A stretch of DNA of 64,000 bases from Theropithecus gelada (Eukaryota > Chordata > Mammalia > Primates > Cercopithecidae), in assembly GCF_003255815.1 (NCBI RefSeq), contig NC_037669.1, positions 124,225,758-124,289,757 on the forward strand, written 5' to 3'. The stretch's first letter is position 1; the number at the start of each line of letters is the position of its first letter. Positions 12,439 through 23,736 of this stretch are shown piece by piece. The position numbers were made by a program, and so were the translations under genes. A model generated the notes under the pieces. It ran no database searches. It was not told the origin of the DNA and was given only the letters and a program-made list of their open reading frames with translations.

Positions 12439-13496
12439 ATGAGAATCAATGAAAAAACACTAAAAACTCAAAAAGGCCAAGTGTCTCTTCTCATCCAAAT
12501 TATCACAACACCCTTCCAGCAAGAACACAGAACTGGGCTGAGGTTGAGATGGGAGAAACGGACAGAAGTAGCCTACAGAAGATGGGTAATAATGAACTTT
12601 GTTGAGGTAAAGGAGCATTTTCTAACCCAATGCAAAGAAGCTCTAGGAACCATAAGAAAACATTATAGGGTGTTTTTAATCAGAATAACCAGTTTAGAGG
12701 GGAATATAAATGATCTGATGGAACTGAAGAACACAACATGAGAAATTAAGAAAGCAATCACAAGTATCAATGGCTGAATAGAACAAGCAGAGAAAATAAT
12801 TTCAGAGACTGTAGATGATCTTGCTGAAATAAGACAGGCAGACAAGATTAGAGAAAAAAAGAATGAAAAGGAATGAAGAAAACCTTTGAGAACTACGGGA
12901 TTATGTAAAAACACTGAAGAGACTGAACCTATGACTGATTGGTGTACCGAAAAGAGATGGGAAGAACGAAACCAAGTTGGAAAACCTACTTCAGGATATT
13001 ACTCAGGAGAACTTCCCCAACCTAGCAAGACAGGCCAACATTCAAACTCAGGAAATCCAGAGAACCTCAGTAAGATACTCCATGAGAAGACCAACCGCAA
13101 GACACATAATAATCAGATTCTCCAAGGTCGAAATGAAGGAAAAAAATGTTAAGGGCAGCCAGAGAGAAAGGCCAGGTCACCTTCAAAAGGAAGCCCATCA
13201 GAATAACAGTGGACCTCTCAACAGAAAATATACAAGGCAGAAGACATTAAGGGCCAATATTCAATATTCTTAAAGAGAAGAATTTCTAAGCCAGAATTTC
13301 CTGTCTGGTCAAACTAAGCTTCATAAGTGAAGGAGAAATAAAATCTTTTTCAGACAAGCAAATGCTGAGGAAATTTATCACCACCAGGTCTGCCTTGCAA
13401 GAGATCCTGAAGGAAACACCAAATATGAAAAGGAAAAACTTTTACCAGCCACTAGAAAACCACACTGAAGTACACAAACCAATGACACTATGAACC
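12439..13496 (+). pseudogene. L1 ORF1 relic
   Basis: Broken copy of the L1 ORF1 RNA-binding protein gene, normally about 338 codons giving a coiled-coil trimer with an RRM and C-terminal domain. An open piece at 12439-12741 covers the N-terminal and coiled-coil part. It is followed by a stop at 12739 and shifted pieces at 12886-13152 and 12977-13273. The latter covers the RRM/C-terminal-domain start, with the landmarks 'aacttccccaacctagcaag' and 'gttaagggcagccagagaga'. The 3' portion (13290-13496) is recognisable but has no continuous frame. Confidence 0.85.
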
Positions 13497-14660
13497 ACTA
13501 TATTAACAAGTCTGCAAAATAACTACTTAGCATCATGATGACAGGATCAAATTCACACATAGCAATATTAAACTTAAATGTAAATGGGTTAAATGCCCCC
13601 AGTAAAAAGACACCAAATAGCAAGCTGGATAAAGAGTCATGATCCATCAGTGTGCTGGATTCAATAGACCCATCTCATGTGCAAAGACACACACAGGCTC
13701 AAATTAAAGGGATGGAGGACAATTTACCAAATAAATGGAAAGCAGAAAAAAGCAGGGGTTGCAATTCTAGTTTCTGACAACACAGACTTTAAACCAACAA
13801 ATATCAAAAAAGACAATGAAGGGCATTACATAATGGTAAAGGGTTCAATTCAACCAGAAGAGCTAACTATCCTAAATATATATGCACTTAATGCAGGAGC
13901 ATTTGTATTCATAAGACAAGTTCTTGGAGACCTACAAAGAGACTTAGACTCTCACACAACAACAGTAGGAGACTTTAACCCCTCACTGTCAATATTAGAC
14001 ATTGAGGCAGAAAATTAACAAAGATATTCAGGACTTGAACTCAGCTCTGGATAAAGTGAACCTAATACATATCTGCAGAACTATCCACCCCTGAACAACT
14101 GAATATACATTCTTCTCAGTGCCACATAGCAGTTACTCTAAATCCATCACATAATTGAAAGTTAAAACTCTTCAGCAAATGCAAAATAAACTGAAATAAT
14201 AAACAGTCTCTTATCATGTCACCATCAAATTAGGGCTCAAGACTAAGAAACTCACTAAAAACTACACAACTTGAAATTTAACAACTTGCTCCTGAATGAC
14301 TCCCAGGTAGATATGAAGTTAAGTCAGAATCAAGATGTTCTTTGAAACCAATGAGAAAGAATAGATGATTGTATCAGAATCTCTGGGATGCAGCTAAAGC
14401 AGTGTTAAGAGGGAAATTTACAACACTAAATGTCCACATCGGAAAGCTAGAAAGATCTCAAATCGACATCCTAACATCACAACTAAAATGACTAGAGAAC
14501 CAAGAGCAAAGAAACCACAAGGCTAGCAGAAGACAAGAAATAAAAAAAGATCAGAGTGGTTCTGGGAGAACTGGCTAGCCATATGCAAAAATTGAAGTTA
14601 GACCTTTTGCTTACACTTTATATGAAAATTAACTCAAGATGAATTAAAGACTTAAATGTA

Positions 14661-14738
14661 AAACCCAAAACAAACAAAAAAAACCAAAAAACAACAAAAA
14701 AAAACAAAACAAAAACAAAAACAAAAACAAAAAAAAAC
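14661..14738 (+). repeat. A-rich (CAAAA)n expansion inside the L1
   Basis: A short A-rich word of ORF2 has expanded into about 75 bases of CAAA/CAAAA units, adding length that the L1 does not normally have. Confidence 0.8.
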
Positions 14739-15524
14739 AGAAGAAAATCTAGGCAATATCAGAGTCTTGGGCACAGATATCATGACAAAAACACGAAAAG
14801 GAATTGCAATAAAAGCAAAAATTGACAAATGGAATTAATTTAAAGTAAAGAGCTTCTGCACAGCAAAAGAAACTATCATCAGAGTGAACAGACAACCTAC
14901 AGAGTGGGAGAAAATTTTAGCAATCTAGCGATCTGACAAGGTTCTAATATCTAGTATCTACAAGGAACTTAAACAAATTTACAAGAATGAAAAATAAAAA
15001 ACCTTGAAAATTGGGCAAAAGACGTGAGCAGACACTTTCCAAAAGAAGACATTTAAGTGGCCAAGAAACAAATGAAAAAAAAAAAAAAGTTTAACATCAC
15101 TGATCATTAGAGGAATGCAAATGAAAACCACAATGAGGTATCATCTCACACCAGTTAGAATGGTGATTATTAAAAAGTAAAAAATCAACAAATGCTACTA
15201 AGGCTGTGGAGAAATAGGAACACTTTTACACTGTGGGTGGTAATGTAAATTAGTTTAACCATTATGGAAGACAGTGTGTCGATTCCTCAGAGACCTAGAA
15301 CTAGAAATACCATTTGATCCAGCAATCCCATTACTGGGTATATACCCAAAGGAATATAAATCATTCTATTATAAAGATACATGCACTCGTATGTTCATTG
15401 CAGCACTATTCACAATAGTAAAGCCATGAAATCAACCCAAATGCCCATCAATGATATACTGGATAAGGATAATGTAGTACATGTATGCCATAGAATACTA
15501 CACAGCCATGAAAAGGATGAGATT

Positions 15525-15850
15525 GGTTGGGTGCAGTGGCTCATGCCTGTACTCCCAGTACTTTGGGAGGCCAAGGCAGGTGGATATGAAGTCAGGAGTT
15601 TGAGACCAGCCTGGCCAACGTGGTAAATCCCTGTCTCTACTAAAAAAAAAAAAAAAAAAAATACAAAAATTAGCTGGGCATGGTGGCAGGCACTTGTAAT
15701 CCCAGCTGCTCAGCAGGCTGAGTAAGGAGAATTGCTTGAACCTGGGAGGTGGAGACTGCAGTGAGCCGAGATTGTGCCACGGCACTCCAGCCTGGGCAAC
15801 AAGAGCTAAAACTCTGTCTCAAACAAAAACAAAACAAAAAAACAAAAAAC
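15525..15850 (+). mobile_element. AluS-type element inserted in the L1
   Basis: A full dimeric Alu: left monomer starting ggttgggtgcagtggctcat, middle A-run at 15641-15660, right monomer, and a (CAAAA)-rich tail. Imperfect 13-bp duplications, AAAGGATGAGATT before and AAACAATGATATT after, match the L1 target. L1 sequence resumes exactly at 15860 ('atgtcctttgcagggacatgg'). Confidence 0.95.
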
Positions 15851-16180
15851 AATGATATTATGTCCTTTGCAGGGACATGGATGGAGCTGGAAGCCATTAT
15901 CCTCAGTAAACTAATAAGCTAATGCAGGAACAGTAAACCAAATACTTCCTGTTCTCACTCATAAGTGGGAGCTGCACGATGAGAAAACATGGACACAGAA
16001 CAATACACACTGGTCTGTTAGTGGGGGCAGGAGGAGGGAGAGCATTAGGAAAAATAGCTAATGTATGCTGGGCTTAATTCCTAGGTGATAAGTTGATAGG
16101 TGCAGCAAACCACCATGGCACATGTTTACCTGTGTAACAAACCTGCACATCCTGCACATGTATCCTGGAACTTAAAATAA

Positions 16181-16196
16181 AATAATATTTACTTAA
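16181..16196 (+). repeat. 3' target-site duplication of the long L1
   Basis: AATAATATTTACTTAA follows the short A-rich tail and matches 11266-11281 at 14 of 16 positions. Confidence 0.8.
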
Positions 16197-17290
16197 TGCA
16201 TCATTATTCTTGACACTAACTTATTCTTTGTGCCACCTGTGAATACTGAACTCCAAATACTCTCTTAACTGTTTTTACTATACTTTATGGTAATAGCAAC
16301 AAAAGCAAATTTACCCAGCATATGCAGTAAAATGTGAAAAATAATTCATTTTCTGGTCATATTTAATTTACTCTGTGGGACTTTATAGCATAAACTCTAT
16401 CTTCTTTGATTTCTTGAGGTCAAAGCATGCAATCCTAGAACATGATCTCTCTCAGTGCTGACCACACTTCTGCCTTCCACAAAGTATTACCAGTAGGATA
16501 ATAGTAAAGTGTTCAGAAAAGGGTGTAAATAGCGGCCCCACTTGAGCAAAATGTGTCTGTCTTTCTCCCAGCATGACCTTTAACAAACACAGGAAAGCCT
16601 AATGTCACTGTGTAAGTGGAGGTAAGAGAGGATATTCAAACGAAAGGTCCTGTTCTGCTTGCAGGCTGACTGTCTCAAAGTCTTTAGAGGAAGTATTCCG
16701 TGGCCACCCCCAGAAGGACACCCAAGAAGGACTACTACATCCAGTGAACACAACAGAAATGGTAGGATAACATCTCTGGGTGCAATGGCAAGGATATACA
16801 AGGCTAAAGATGCTTGCTTGCTACCAACCCCACTCTTCTTTGTTGTAGACTGGAGGAGGCATCATGGATCCTACGTCGATGAGCAAGAGTACATACGTGG
16901 GCCCAGACACCTATCTCAAGTGCAAATTAGGATGGTAAGTCATTAGTAGTCCAGAGCCTGAAACTCATTTTATGAATACTGTAAGTGAAAGCCACCTCAA
17001 ATCAGATTGTCTGAATCATTCAGGTGGCTCAGTCTCACACAGTCTCGTGAAACAAAGCTGCTTGACAAGAGTTATCTGCTTACCAAACCACCATTTTGGA
17101 ACTAGGGTCAGTCCATGGGGCTGTTGAATTACTGGAAATCCTTAGGGAATCTGGTCAACTTAATGTGTGTTTTAAAGAGTGGCCTAAAGGAGAGAAATTG
17201 GGACAGGGCCTATGCAAATCCCAGTTCTTGTGCATAGTCACCTGTCCAGGAGTCACTGCACAGTCCTTGACAGTTAAAATGGATTTAGAA
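16197..17290. other. Unique sequence with exon-like splice signals
   Basis: This is one of the few stretches of balanced base composition not explained by repeats. At 16665-16761 a 97-nt segment is flanked by 'tgttctgcttgcag' and 'gtagga'. At 16849-16934 an 86-nt segment is flanked by 'cttctttgttgtag' and 'gtaagt'. The 87-nt gap between them would be a short intron. Joined, they stay open in one frame for about 60 codons, but a single unspliced frame is also open (16659-16946), so the coding signal is weak. I recognise no protein. It may be an exon pair of a non-coding or decayed gene, or chance. Confidence 0.22.
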
Positions 17291-17601
17291 TTTGTTTGTT
17301 TGTTGGTTTAAGAGACCAGCTCTTGCTTTGTTGCCCAGGCTGAAGTGCAATGGTGTGATAATAGCTCGCTACAGTTTGGAACTCCTAGACTCAAGTGATC
17401 CTCTCATCTCAGTTTCCTGAGTAGCTGGGACTACAGGCATGCACCACTGTGCCAGGCTAATTTTTAAACATTTTTGGGTAGAGGTGGGGATTCACTATAT
17501 TGCCCAGGCTGATCTCAAACTCCAGATCTCAAGTGATCATCCTGCCTTACCTCCCCAAATTGCTGGGATTACATGGATGAGCCACTGAGTACAACCAGAA
17601 A
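17291..17601 (-). mobile_element. AluJ-type element, antisense
   Basis: On the plus strand it opens with a T-rich tail (gtttgtttgttggttt) and reads as a complementary Alu. The 'gataatagctc' variant and high divergence point to the old AluJ group. The left edge is within about 15 bases. Confidence 0.92.
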
Positions 17602-18906
17602 GTTTTGACTGGCAAATCTTGGCAACCAGGATTTATGTGGGACTAAGTCTGGCCTTGCAATGTCCTGTGTGGGTGCCGCTGCTGGAAATATTCAGACCCA
17701 GGCACTGTAAGTAGACAGGAAAAATTCGGAACAGCCACTGCAAACCATGATACCCAGGGAGATGCAGACTTTGGGGAAGCACCCCAAATGTATATGTGGA
17801 AAGGCAGAATTCCAGAAAATATTCAATATTGAAAAATATTTGACCAAACATAGCAAATCAGTAAAACAGATACCTTTTGCAATTAAAAGTCTAAAACATC
17901 AATTGATATTAATATGCAATATTAATTAGCATGTGTGTGTGGAAAACCATTTAGATAATATTCACTATTTAATAAATTAAGTATATTCACTATGTGTTTA
18001 TCACATAAGGAATGCAATAGGAGATACTTACTGCATTAAGGATGTACTACATTAGAGATGCAATAATCACTAATATATTTCCTACACCTTCTGTGATAGA
18101 TATTAAGAGCCATAAAAGTGTTTATAGTCTTTAGCTGATTTATGCAATTTTATAATTTAATACCAAGAAATAAGGCAGGTGATAAAAGTCGATGAAATAA
18201 TGTATATACTAAGTATCATACATTGTATTAGATATTATTGATAACCAACATATCTATAAATAGTAGCAAACTTCTGGTTCAACTAATTAATAGAATATTG
18301 TACATCAGTTTAAATTAGAATTATGAAGCTATCTGGCAAAATTGATCATGACTACAATTTTATAAATTAATATTTGCATGAAAACAAGAACCAATGAGGA
18401 ACATGGACATATGAACAACCGATATTTCCAGTCACTCTCGTTATTATAATATGTTTGTAGGATGTAAATATTAAGAGAAATTAAATAAAATTAATGACTG
18501 CCCTTAGTCACATGTGATTCTTTAACAAAGTGCAATCACCTGTTCACCTGTACAATGGTGAAACCTATATCCTGAGGGTTGTTGTTCATTCATTAATTTA
18601 ATTAATTTTTTTTTAGAGGGGCATTTTTTCCATGCCAGATACTTTTTTTTATAAGTATATCTGGTGAAGAATGAAGTGAGGGAAGTGGATCAAAGGGGTT
18701 CTGTTTGGGGCATAAGATGGAGAAACCTACTTTTCTAACCTAGTGAATTTAAATTCATGATACCAAGTAAAGAGTCAATAGTAGATAGCTAACTCTTGGG
18801 CTAAAATCATATGTTCATCAATGTCCTAACTATAGGCATAATAAATTAGATAAAAATCAATTATGCAACACTCTAAGGTAATTTCAGTTTCTGAAAAATG
18901 TTATGG
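17602..18906. other. No recognisable feature
   Basis: Unique, AT-rich sequence. The 17640-17830 part is less AT-rich but has no convincing open frame or named repeat. Confidence 0.4.
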
Positions 18907-18919
18907 AAAAACTAAAATT

Positions 18920-19236
18920 GGCCGGGTGTGGTGGCCAATGCTCGTAAACCCAGCACTTCGGGAGGCCGAAGCGGGCAGATCACGAGGTCAGGAGATCGAG
19001 ACCATCCTAGCTAACACGGTGAAACCCCGTCTCTACTAAAATGCAAACAATTAGCCAGGAATGGTGGCACATGCCTGTAATCCCAGCTACCCGGGAGGCT
19101 GAGGCAGGAGAATCACTTGAACCCGGGAGGCGGAGGTTGCAGTGAGCTGAGATCGTGCCACTGCACTCCAGCCTGGGCAACAGAGCGAGACTCTGTCTCC
19201 AAAAAATTAAATTAAATTAAAAATTAAACAATAAAA
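18920..19236 (+). mobile_element. AluY-like element
   Basis: A full-length Alu with the AluY-type 'atcacgaggtcaggagatcg' and 'ctaacacggtgaaacccc' segments and an A-rich tail with TTAAA units. The flank AAAAACTAAAATT (18907-18919) recurs as AAAAATCTAAAATT near 19235-19248, giving a TSD with one extra base. Confidence 0.95.
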
Positions 19237-19249
19237 AAATCTAAAATTA

Positions 19250-19965
19250 GATAATGGAATAGAAAATCATAGAGTTTTAGATGGAAGTTAGGAGAAAGAA
19301 AATTTTATTTGAGAAAATAATAGGACTGATACCTAAACAATGAGGAAAAAACAAGCATGAGGAGATCTCAGGGAAGAAAATTTCATGTAGAAGAAACATC
19401 CATTACAAATTTCCTGAGGCAGATTCAGCCAGATAATACTATTGTAGGCCATGATAAGAACCAATGGTGTTACCTGAGTATGATGAATAGCCATTAAATA
19501 TTTTAAGCAAAAAAGTGTATTAAACAGACCACTCAGGCTACATTGAGTTTGTGGCATGGCTGGAGATTAAAAGTGGGAACGAGGAAATACGATTGCTGGC
19601 TATTGGAGAGATGAGGTTGTATTTCATGGTAGCTTGGTCTGTGTGGCAGTTGAAGAGGATAAAAAGATATTGGAGCAGATATATTTTAGAGATATAACCA
19701 ATATGCCATGAAATAGAGTAAACTGAGGGAAGAGGAGATCAGGTCTTCTGAGGATTCCAAGTTTATTTCAAGGGACCTATTAAATATACAATAGAAAATT
19801 AAATGCTTATTGTGAAATAAGTATGCAAAAGTAGTTGGTAGTTGCTGATCTAAAATAACTAAACTCATTTGTGTACCAGATATTGTAAAGTATAGAGATA
19901 ATGTATTTAAAATTTCTTATGTGCTTTCATAGCACTGTATTCGTATCTCCTACATATCACTTATT
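19250..19965. other. No recognisable feature
   Basis: Unique, AT-rich sequence with no convincing open frame. Confidence 0.4.
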
Positions 19966-20100
19966 CAACTTTGTTTACTTGAATAATTCCACCATTAAAC
20001 TGTGTTACTTTGGTGCTCACTAATCTTTGTGCCAATAGTAACTAGATCAAAGCCTGATCCAGAGCAGACGCTTAGTAAATATTCATGAATGAATGAATCT
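19966..20100 (+). repeat. L2 3' end
   Basis: It ends in 'gacgcttagtaaatattcatgaatgaatgaat', the diverged form of the L2 3' terminus with its short ATGA-type repeats. Confidence 0.7.
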
Positions 20101-20689
20101 AGTTTGAGGTGGAAAATTGAAAAGAAAATAATTCCAAACATTAGATAATAACAATGTACTTTTTTTGTTTTGTGATTCATATCCTAAATTATACAGAATA
20201 AGCTTTGTGTTCAGAGACTGGTAAGGCATAGAAGTTGATTGCTGAGACATAGAAGCAAACATTAGAAAGAGTTTATGTGAATGGAATTCCAATCCACCAT
20301 AATGTATAACCAGTCACAGAAGACAAATATATTTGCAGTTGAAATAAGTATTGTAGATTTTTTTTTTTAATGGTCAAGTCAAGACCATTTGCTCTGCTCT
20401 TCAATCATTTTTATTGCTCTATGTATATTGCACAGATATGTGTAAAGTGTAGCATAATATACATTTTGTCAACAGAATACAAAAGTGATTTAAGTGAGAA
20501 AGAGAAGAAGATACTGATCTCTAATCACAGGTCAAGTTTTTAATGCTATATATTGGATAGAATGTTCTTTAAGAAACCTCTAGTGAAGCCAGAAATTAGA
20601 ATCCTTTAATAGAACTGTCTAGGGTCTCCCTGTTAAAACTGATATATAATGTTAGTTTTTAATATATGCTTTTTATCAAATTAAGAAAG
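20101..20689. other. No recognisable feature
   Basis: AT-rich sequence with no gene or nameable repeat seen. A T10 run is at about 20358. Confidence 0.4.
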
Positions 20690-21520
20690 TGCCATTCTAT
20701 TTTTAGGTTACTGAAACTTTTATTAAATTGGAAATTGGTGGTGAATTGCACCTTATCTTTTACATCATCTGTGAAGCTGATAATCCGTTTTTTTTGTCTT
20801 TTAATCTTTTAAGAAATACATCATAATATTATTATTTATTCAAATGTTGACTTAGTTTTGCATTGCTGAGTTAAATTCTGTTTACTGAAGATATATCAAT
20901 GTTTGGATATACTGTTGTATTTGATGAGCTAATATTTTATTTGCAGTCTTTGCATGTGCATTGATAAATAACATTCAACATACATAAAGTTTTTATACTT
21001 TTCTGTACAATCTTGGTAGTATAATTATGCTAACTTCTTATAATTTATTTGGAAGTATTTAATTTTTAAAAATATAAGGAAGCAATTTAAATAATATCAA
21101 TGCTATTTAAAATTTTCATAACACTTTCTGTAAAATTATCCATGCTTATTTTATCAGAGATAATTTGTCCAATTTATTCTGTGCTTCTTAGCCTGATTAA
21201 GGTTTTAATTACTGAATAAATTTGTTAAAACTTTTACAATTTAGTGTAATAAAGTACATTTAGAAATCTCATATAACATTTTAATGTCCTCTCATTCACT
21301 TGTAGTTTTTTTTGTATTTAATGTTATTTTTGTGTTTTTTCTTTTAATCAACATTTTAGCATATTTTTCACTAAAAATTATTTTCATAGATTTTTCTCTT
21401 GATTTATGTTGTCTAATTTAGCTGGTTTATTATTGAATTCTCAAATTTACTTATTTCTCCCTTTCCATACATAATTTTTTTAGCTTCCTTACTTGTATCC
21501 GTGATTTACTTACTTTCAGT
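20690..21520 (-). mobile_element. Degenerate L1M ORF2 fragment, antisense
   Basis: On the plus strand it follows the complement of the L1 RT region: 'gagctaatattttattt', 'ctaacttcttataatttatttggaagtattt', 'aatttgtccaatttattctg' and 'acattttaatgtcc' occur in the right order and spacing. It is very diverged with no frame. Confidence 0.55.
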
Positions 21521-21689
21521 CAATGTTTCATGATAACAAAATTTAAAGCTATATATTCTTTTCCTTTTAATAGCTATTTGTCCCCTCCTGTTACTTGGGT
21601 ATTTACAAAATTTGTAACTGAAACATATTCTAGCAACAAGTAATTAACGTTATACTATTTATTCAAGCCGAAAATTACAAAATGGTTTA

Positions 21690-21890
21690 TAACACGTGTG
21701 TCCAGTCTTTTGGCTTCCACAGTGGAAGAAAAAGAATTGTCTCGGACCAGGAACAAAATACACTAACACTAATGATAGCTGATGAGCAAAAAAATCTTAC
21801 AATGTTTTATGAAAATTTACCAATTTGTGTTGGGCCTCATTCAAAGCTGTCCTGGGCTGCATGCAGCCCATGGACTGTGGGTTGAATAAG
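21690..21890 (+). mobile_element. Short DNA-transposon-like (MITE) relic
   Basis: A compact repeat with the words 'gtgtccagtcttttggcttcc', 'aatacactaacactaatgatagctgatgag' and 'gtgttgggcctcattcaaagctgtcctgggctgcatgcag', which I recognise as a recurring mammalian interspersed repeat of hAT-like type. I am not sure of the family name. It has no coding capacity. Confidence 0.5.
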
Positions 21891-21907
21891 CTTACCTTAA
21901 AATATAT

Positions 21908-21920
21908 GAAAGCAAAATAG
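21908..21920 (+). repeat. Left target-site duplication
   Basis: GAAAGCAAAATAG, identical to 23396-23408. Confidence 0.92.
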
Positions 21921-22403
21921 GATTGTCTTGGAGATGCGGGCTCTTTTTTGGTTCCATATGAACTTTAAAGCAGTTTTTTCCAATTCTGTGAAGAAACTCA
22001 TTGGTAGCTTGATGGGGATGGCATTGAATCTATAAATTACCTTGGGCAGTATGGCCATTTTCACGATATTGATTCTTCCTATCCATGAGCATGGTATGTT
22101 CTTCCATTTGTTTGTGTCCTCTTTGATTTCACTGAGCAGTGGTTTGTAGTTCTCCTTGAAGAGGTCCTTTACATCCCTTGTAAGTTGGATTCCTAGGTAT
22201 TTGATTCTCTTTGAAGCAATTGTGAATGGAAGTTCATTCATGATTTGGCTCTCTGTTTGTCTGTTACTAGTGTATAAGAATGCTTGTGATTTTTGCACAT
22301 TAATTTTGTATCCTGAGACTTTGCTGAAGTTGCTTATCAGCTTAAGGAGATTTTGGGCTGAGACAATGGGGTTTTCTAAATATACAATCATGTCATCTGC
22401 AAA
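21921..22403 (-). pseudogene. L1 ORF2p reverse-transcriptase fragment (inverted segment)
   Basis: On the minus strand this is open from the assembly gap for about 160 codons. It begins inside the catalytic FADD motif of the L1 reverse transcriptase (the complement of tttgcagatgacatg at 22389-22403), followed by MIVYLENP. It continues through the RT thumb region with YLGIQL and ends at FIWNQKRARI, where the inverted segment stops. It is a fragment because both ends are fixed by the insertion mechanism. Few or no disabling changes are visible, which agrees with a young insertion. Confidence 0.88.
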
Positions 22404-22799
22404 NNNNNNNNNNNNNNNNNNNNNNNNNNNNNNNNNNNNNNNNNNNNNNNNNNNNNNNNNNNNNNNNNNNNNNNNNNNNNNNNNNNNNNNNNNNNNNNNN
22501 NNNNNNNNNNNNNNNNNNNNNNNNNNNNNNNNNNNNNNNNNNNNNNNNNNNNNNNNNNNNNNNNNNNNNNNNNNNNNNNNNNNNNNNNNNNNNNNNNNNN
22601 NNNNNNNNNNNNNNNNNNNNNNNNNNNNNNNNNNNNNNNNNNNNNNNNNNNNNNNNNNNNNNNNNNNNNNNNNNNNNNNNNNNNNNNNNNNNNNNNNNNN
22701 NNNNNNNNNNNNNNNNNNNNNNNNNNNNNNNNNNNNNNNNNNNNNNNNNNNNNNNNNNNNNNNNNNNNNNNNNNNNNNNNNNNNNNNNNNNNNNNNNNN
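22404..22799. other. Assembly gap (396 N)
   Basis: A run of 396 undetermined bases lying wholly inside the twin-primed L1. The true length is unknown. Confidence 0.99.
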
Positions 22800-23363
22800 T
22801 GGCGATTCCTCAAGGATCTAGAACTAGATGTACCATATGACCCAGCCATCCCATTACTGGGTATATACCCAAAGGATTATAAATTATGCTGCTATAAAGA
22901 CACATGCACACGTATGTTTATTGCAGCACTATTCACAATAGCAAAGACTTGGAATCAACCCAAATGTCCATCAGTGACAGATTGGATTAAGAAAATGTGG
23001 CATATATACACCATGGAATACTATGCAGCCATAAAAAAGGATGAGTTTGTGTCCTTTGTAGGGACATGGATGCAGCTGGAATCCATCATTCTTAGCAAAC
23101 TATCACAAGAACAGAAAACCAAACACCGCATGTTCTCACTCATAGGTGGGAACTGAACAATGAGATCACTTGGACTCGGGAAGGGGAACATCACACACCG
23201 GGGCCTATCATGGGGAGGGGGGCGGGGGGAGGGATTGCATTGGGAGTTATACCTGATGTAAATGACGAGTTGATGGGTGCAGCACACCAACAAGGCACAA
23301 GTATACATATGTAACAAACCTGCACGTTATGCACATGTACCCTACAACTTACAGTATAATAAT

Positions 23364-23394
<31 letters not shown>

Positions 23395-23395
23395 A
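22800..23395 (+). mobile_element. 3' segment of the young L1
   Basis: Starts at 'tggcgattcctcaagg' of ORF2, keeps an open C-terminal frame (22914-23156), then the 3'UTR with a G-rich tract at 23211-23233, and ends in a poly-A of about 19 A after an AATAATAAATAAATT stretch. Confidence 0.95.
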
Positions 23396-23408
23396 GAAAG
23401 CAAAATAG
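23396..23408 (+). repeat. Right target-site duplication
   Basis: GAAAGCAAAATAG directly after the poly-A, identical to the left copy. Confidence 0.92.
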
Positions 23409-23439
23409 TCTTTTGTAATTAATGTGCACAAAGCAATGT

Positions 23440-23736
23440 TAAAATAAAAACATATCTTTGCATTTTTAATACTGATATTGTCAAATAAAGGAAAACTCTC
23501 GTGTCTTGCTACTAATAATGGATTTTCTACAGGCATACATTTTATCATTGAAATATAATTTACATGTAGGCCACACACAAATTTTAAAGTTACAGTCTGA
23601 TCAATTTTTACATATTTATGCACCCATGCACCTATCACCCAGATTAAGATATAGATTATTCCCATTATACCAGGAAGCTCCCTTTTGTCCTTTTTAAATC
23701 AATACATCTCTGCCATTACTTTGATTTCTGTCACTA
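23440..23736 (-). mobile_element. L1M 3' end, antisense, left part
   Basis: On the plus strand it contains 'atttacatgtaggccacac', 'gtctgatcaatttttacatatttatgcacccatgcacctatcaccc' and 'agatatagattattccca'. These are diverged words of the complement of an L1M 3'UTR. The sequence continues at 24532 beyond the solo LTR. Confidence 0.65.

Larger units (their letters stand above)
13538..15975 (+). pseudogene. L1 ORF2 relic lacking the RT domain
   Basis: It starts with ATGACAGGATC, the usual ORF2 start context. 13677-14018 is an open piece of the endonuclease domain that keeps a GDFN motif. Stops follow within the endonuclease and linker. At about 14556 the frame jumps over the whole reverse transcriptase to the C-terminal region. 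A further A-rich expansion (14661-14738) and an Alu (15525-15850) interrupt what remains. It cannot encode a functional protein. Confidence 0.88.
11282..16180 (+). mobile_element. Long older-primate L1 (L1PB/old L1PA type), RT-deleted, with nested Alu
   Basis: The element keeps the canonical order: GC-rich 5'UTR (11282-12438), ORF1 relic (12439-13496), spacer, ORF2 relic (about 13538-15975) and 3'UTR ending in a short A-rich tail (16174-16180). The 5'UTR resembles the L1PB/older L1PA type rather than that of L1PA1-7. At about 14556 the sequence jumps from the endonuclease-RT linker straight to the segment after RT ('tggttctgggagaactggctagcc'), so roughly 2 kb including the whole RT is missing. 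An AluS lies at 15525-15850. A 16-bp TSD brackets the whole element, so it arrived as one insertion. Confidence 0.92.
21908..23408 (+). mobile_element. Young twin-primed L1 with perfect 13-bp TSD, spanning an assembly gap
   Basis: The copies of GAAAGCAAAATAG at 21908-21920 and 23396-23408 are identical. Between them lie an antisense ORF2 segment (21921-22403), 396 N, and a sense 3' segment ending in poly-A (22800-23395). This is the layout of a 5'-inverted L1. Low decay, an open RT fragment and an identical TSD imply a recent insertion. The gap hides the inversion junction. The 3'UTR is the monkey-type form with a single GACGAGTTGATGGGTGC word. Confidence 0.92.

Noticed and set aside
16572..16621. 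A third exon-like segment upstream (acceptor tctttctcccag, donor gtaaga)
   Set aside because: The gap to the next candidate exon would be only 43 nt, too short for a vertebrate intron, and the segment has stops in all three frames.
22156..22849. Open frames running through the N block on both strands
   Set aside because: Their length is created by undetermined bases. Only the 21921-22403 minus-strand RT fragment is real sequence.
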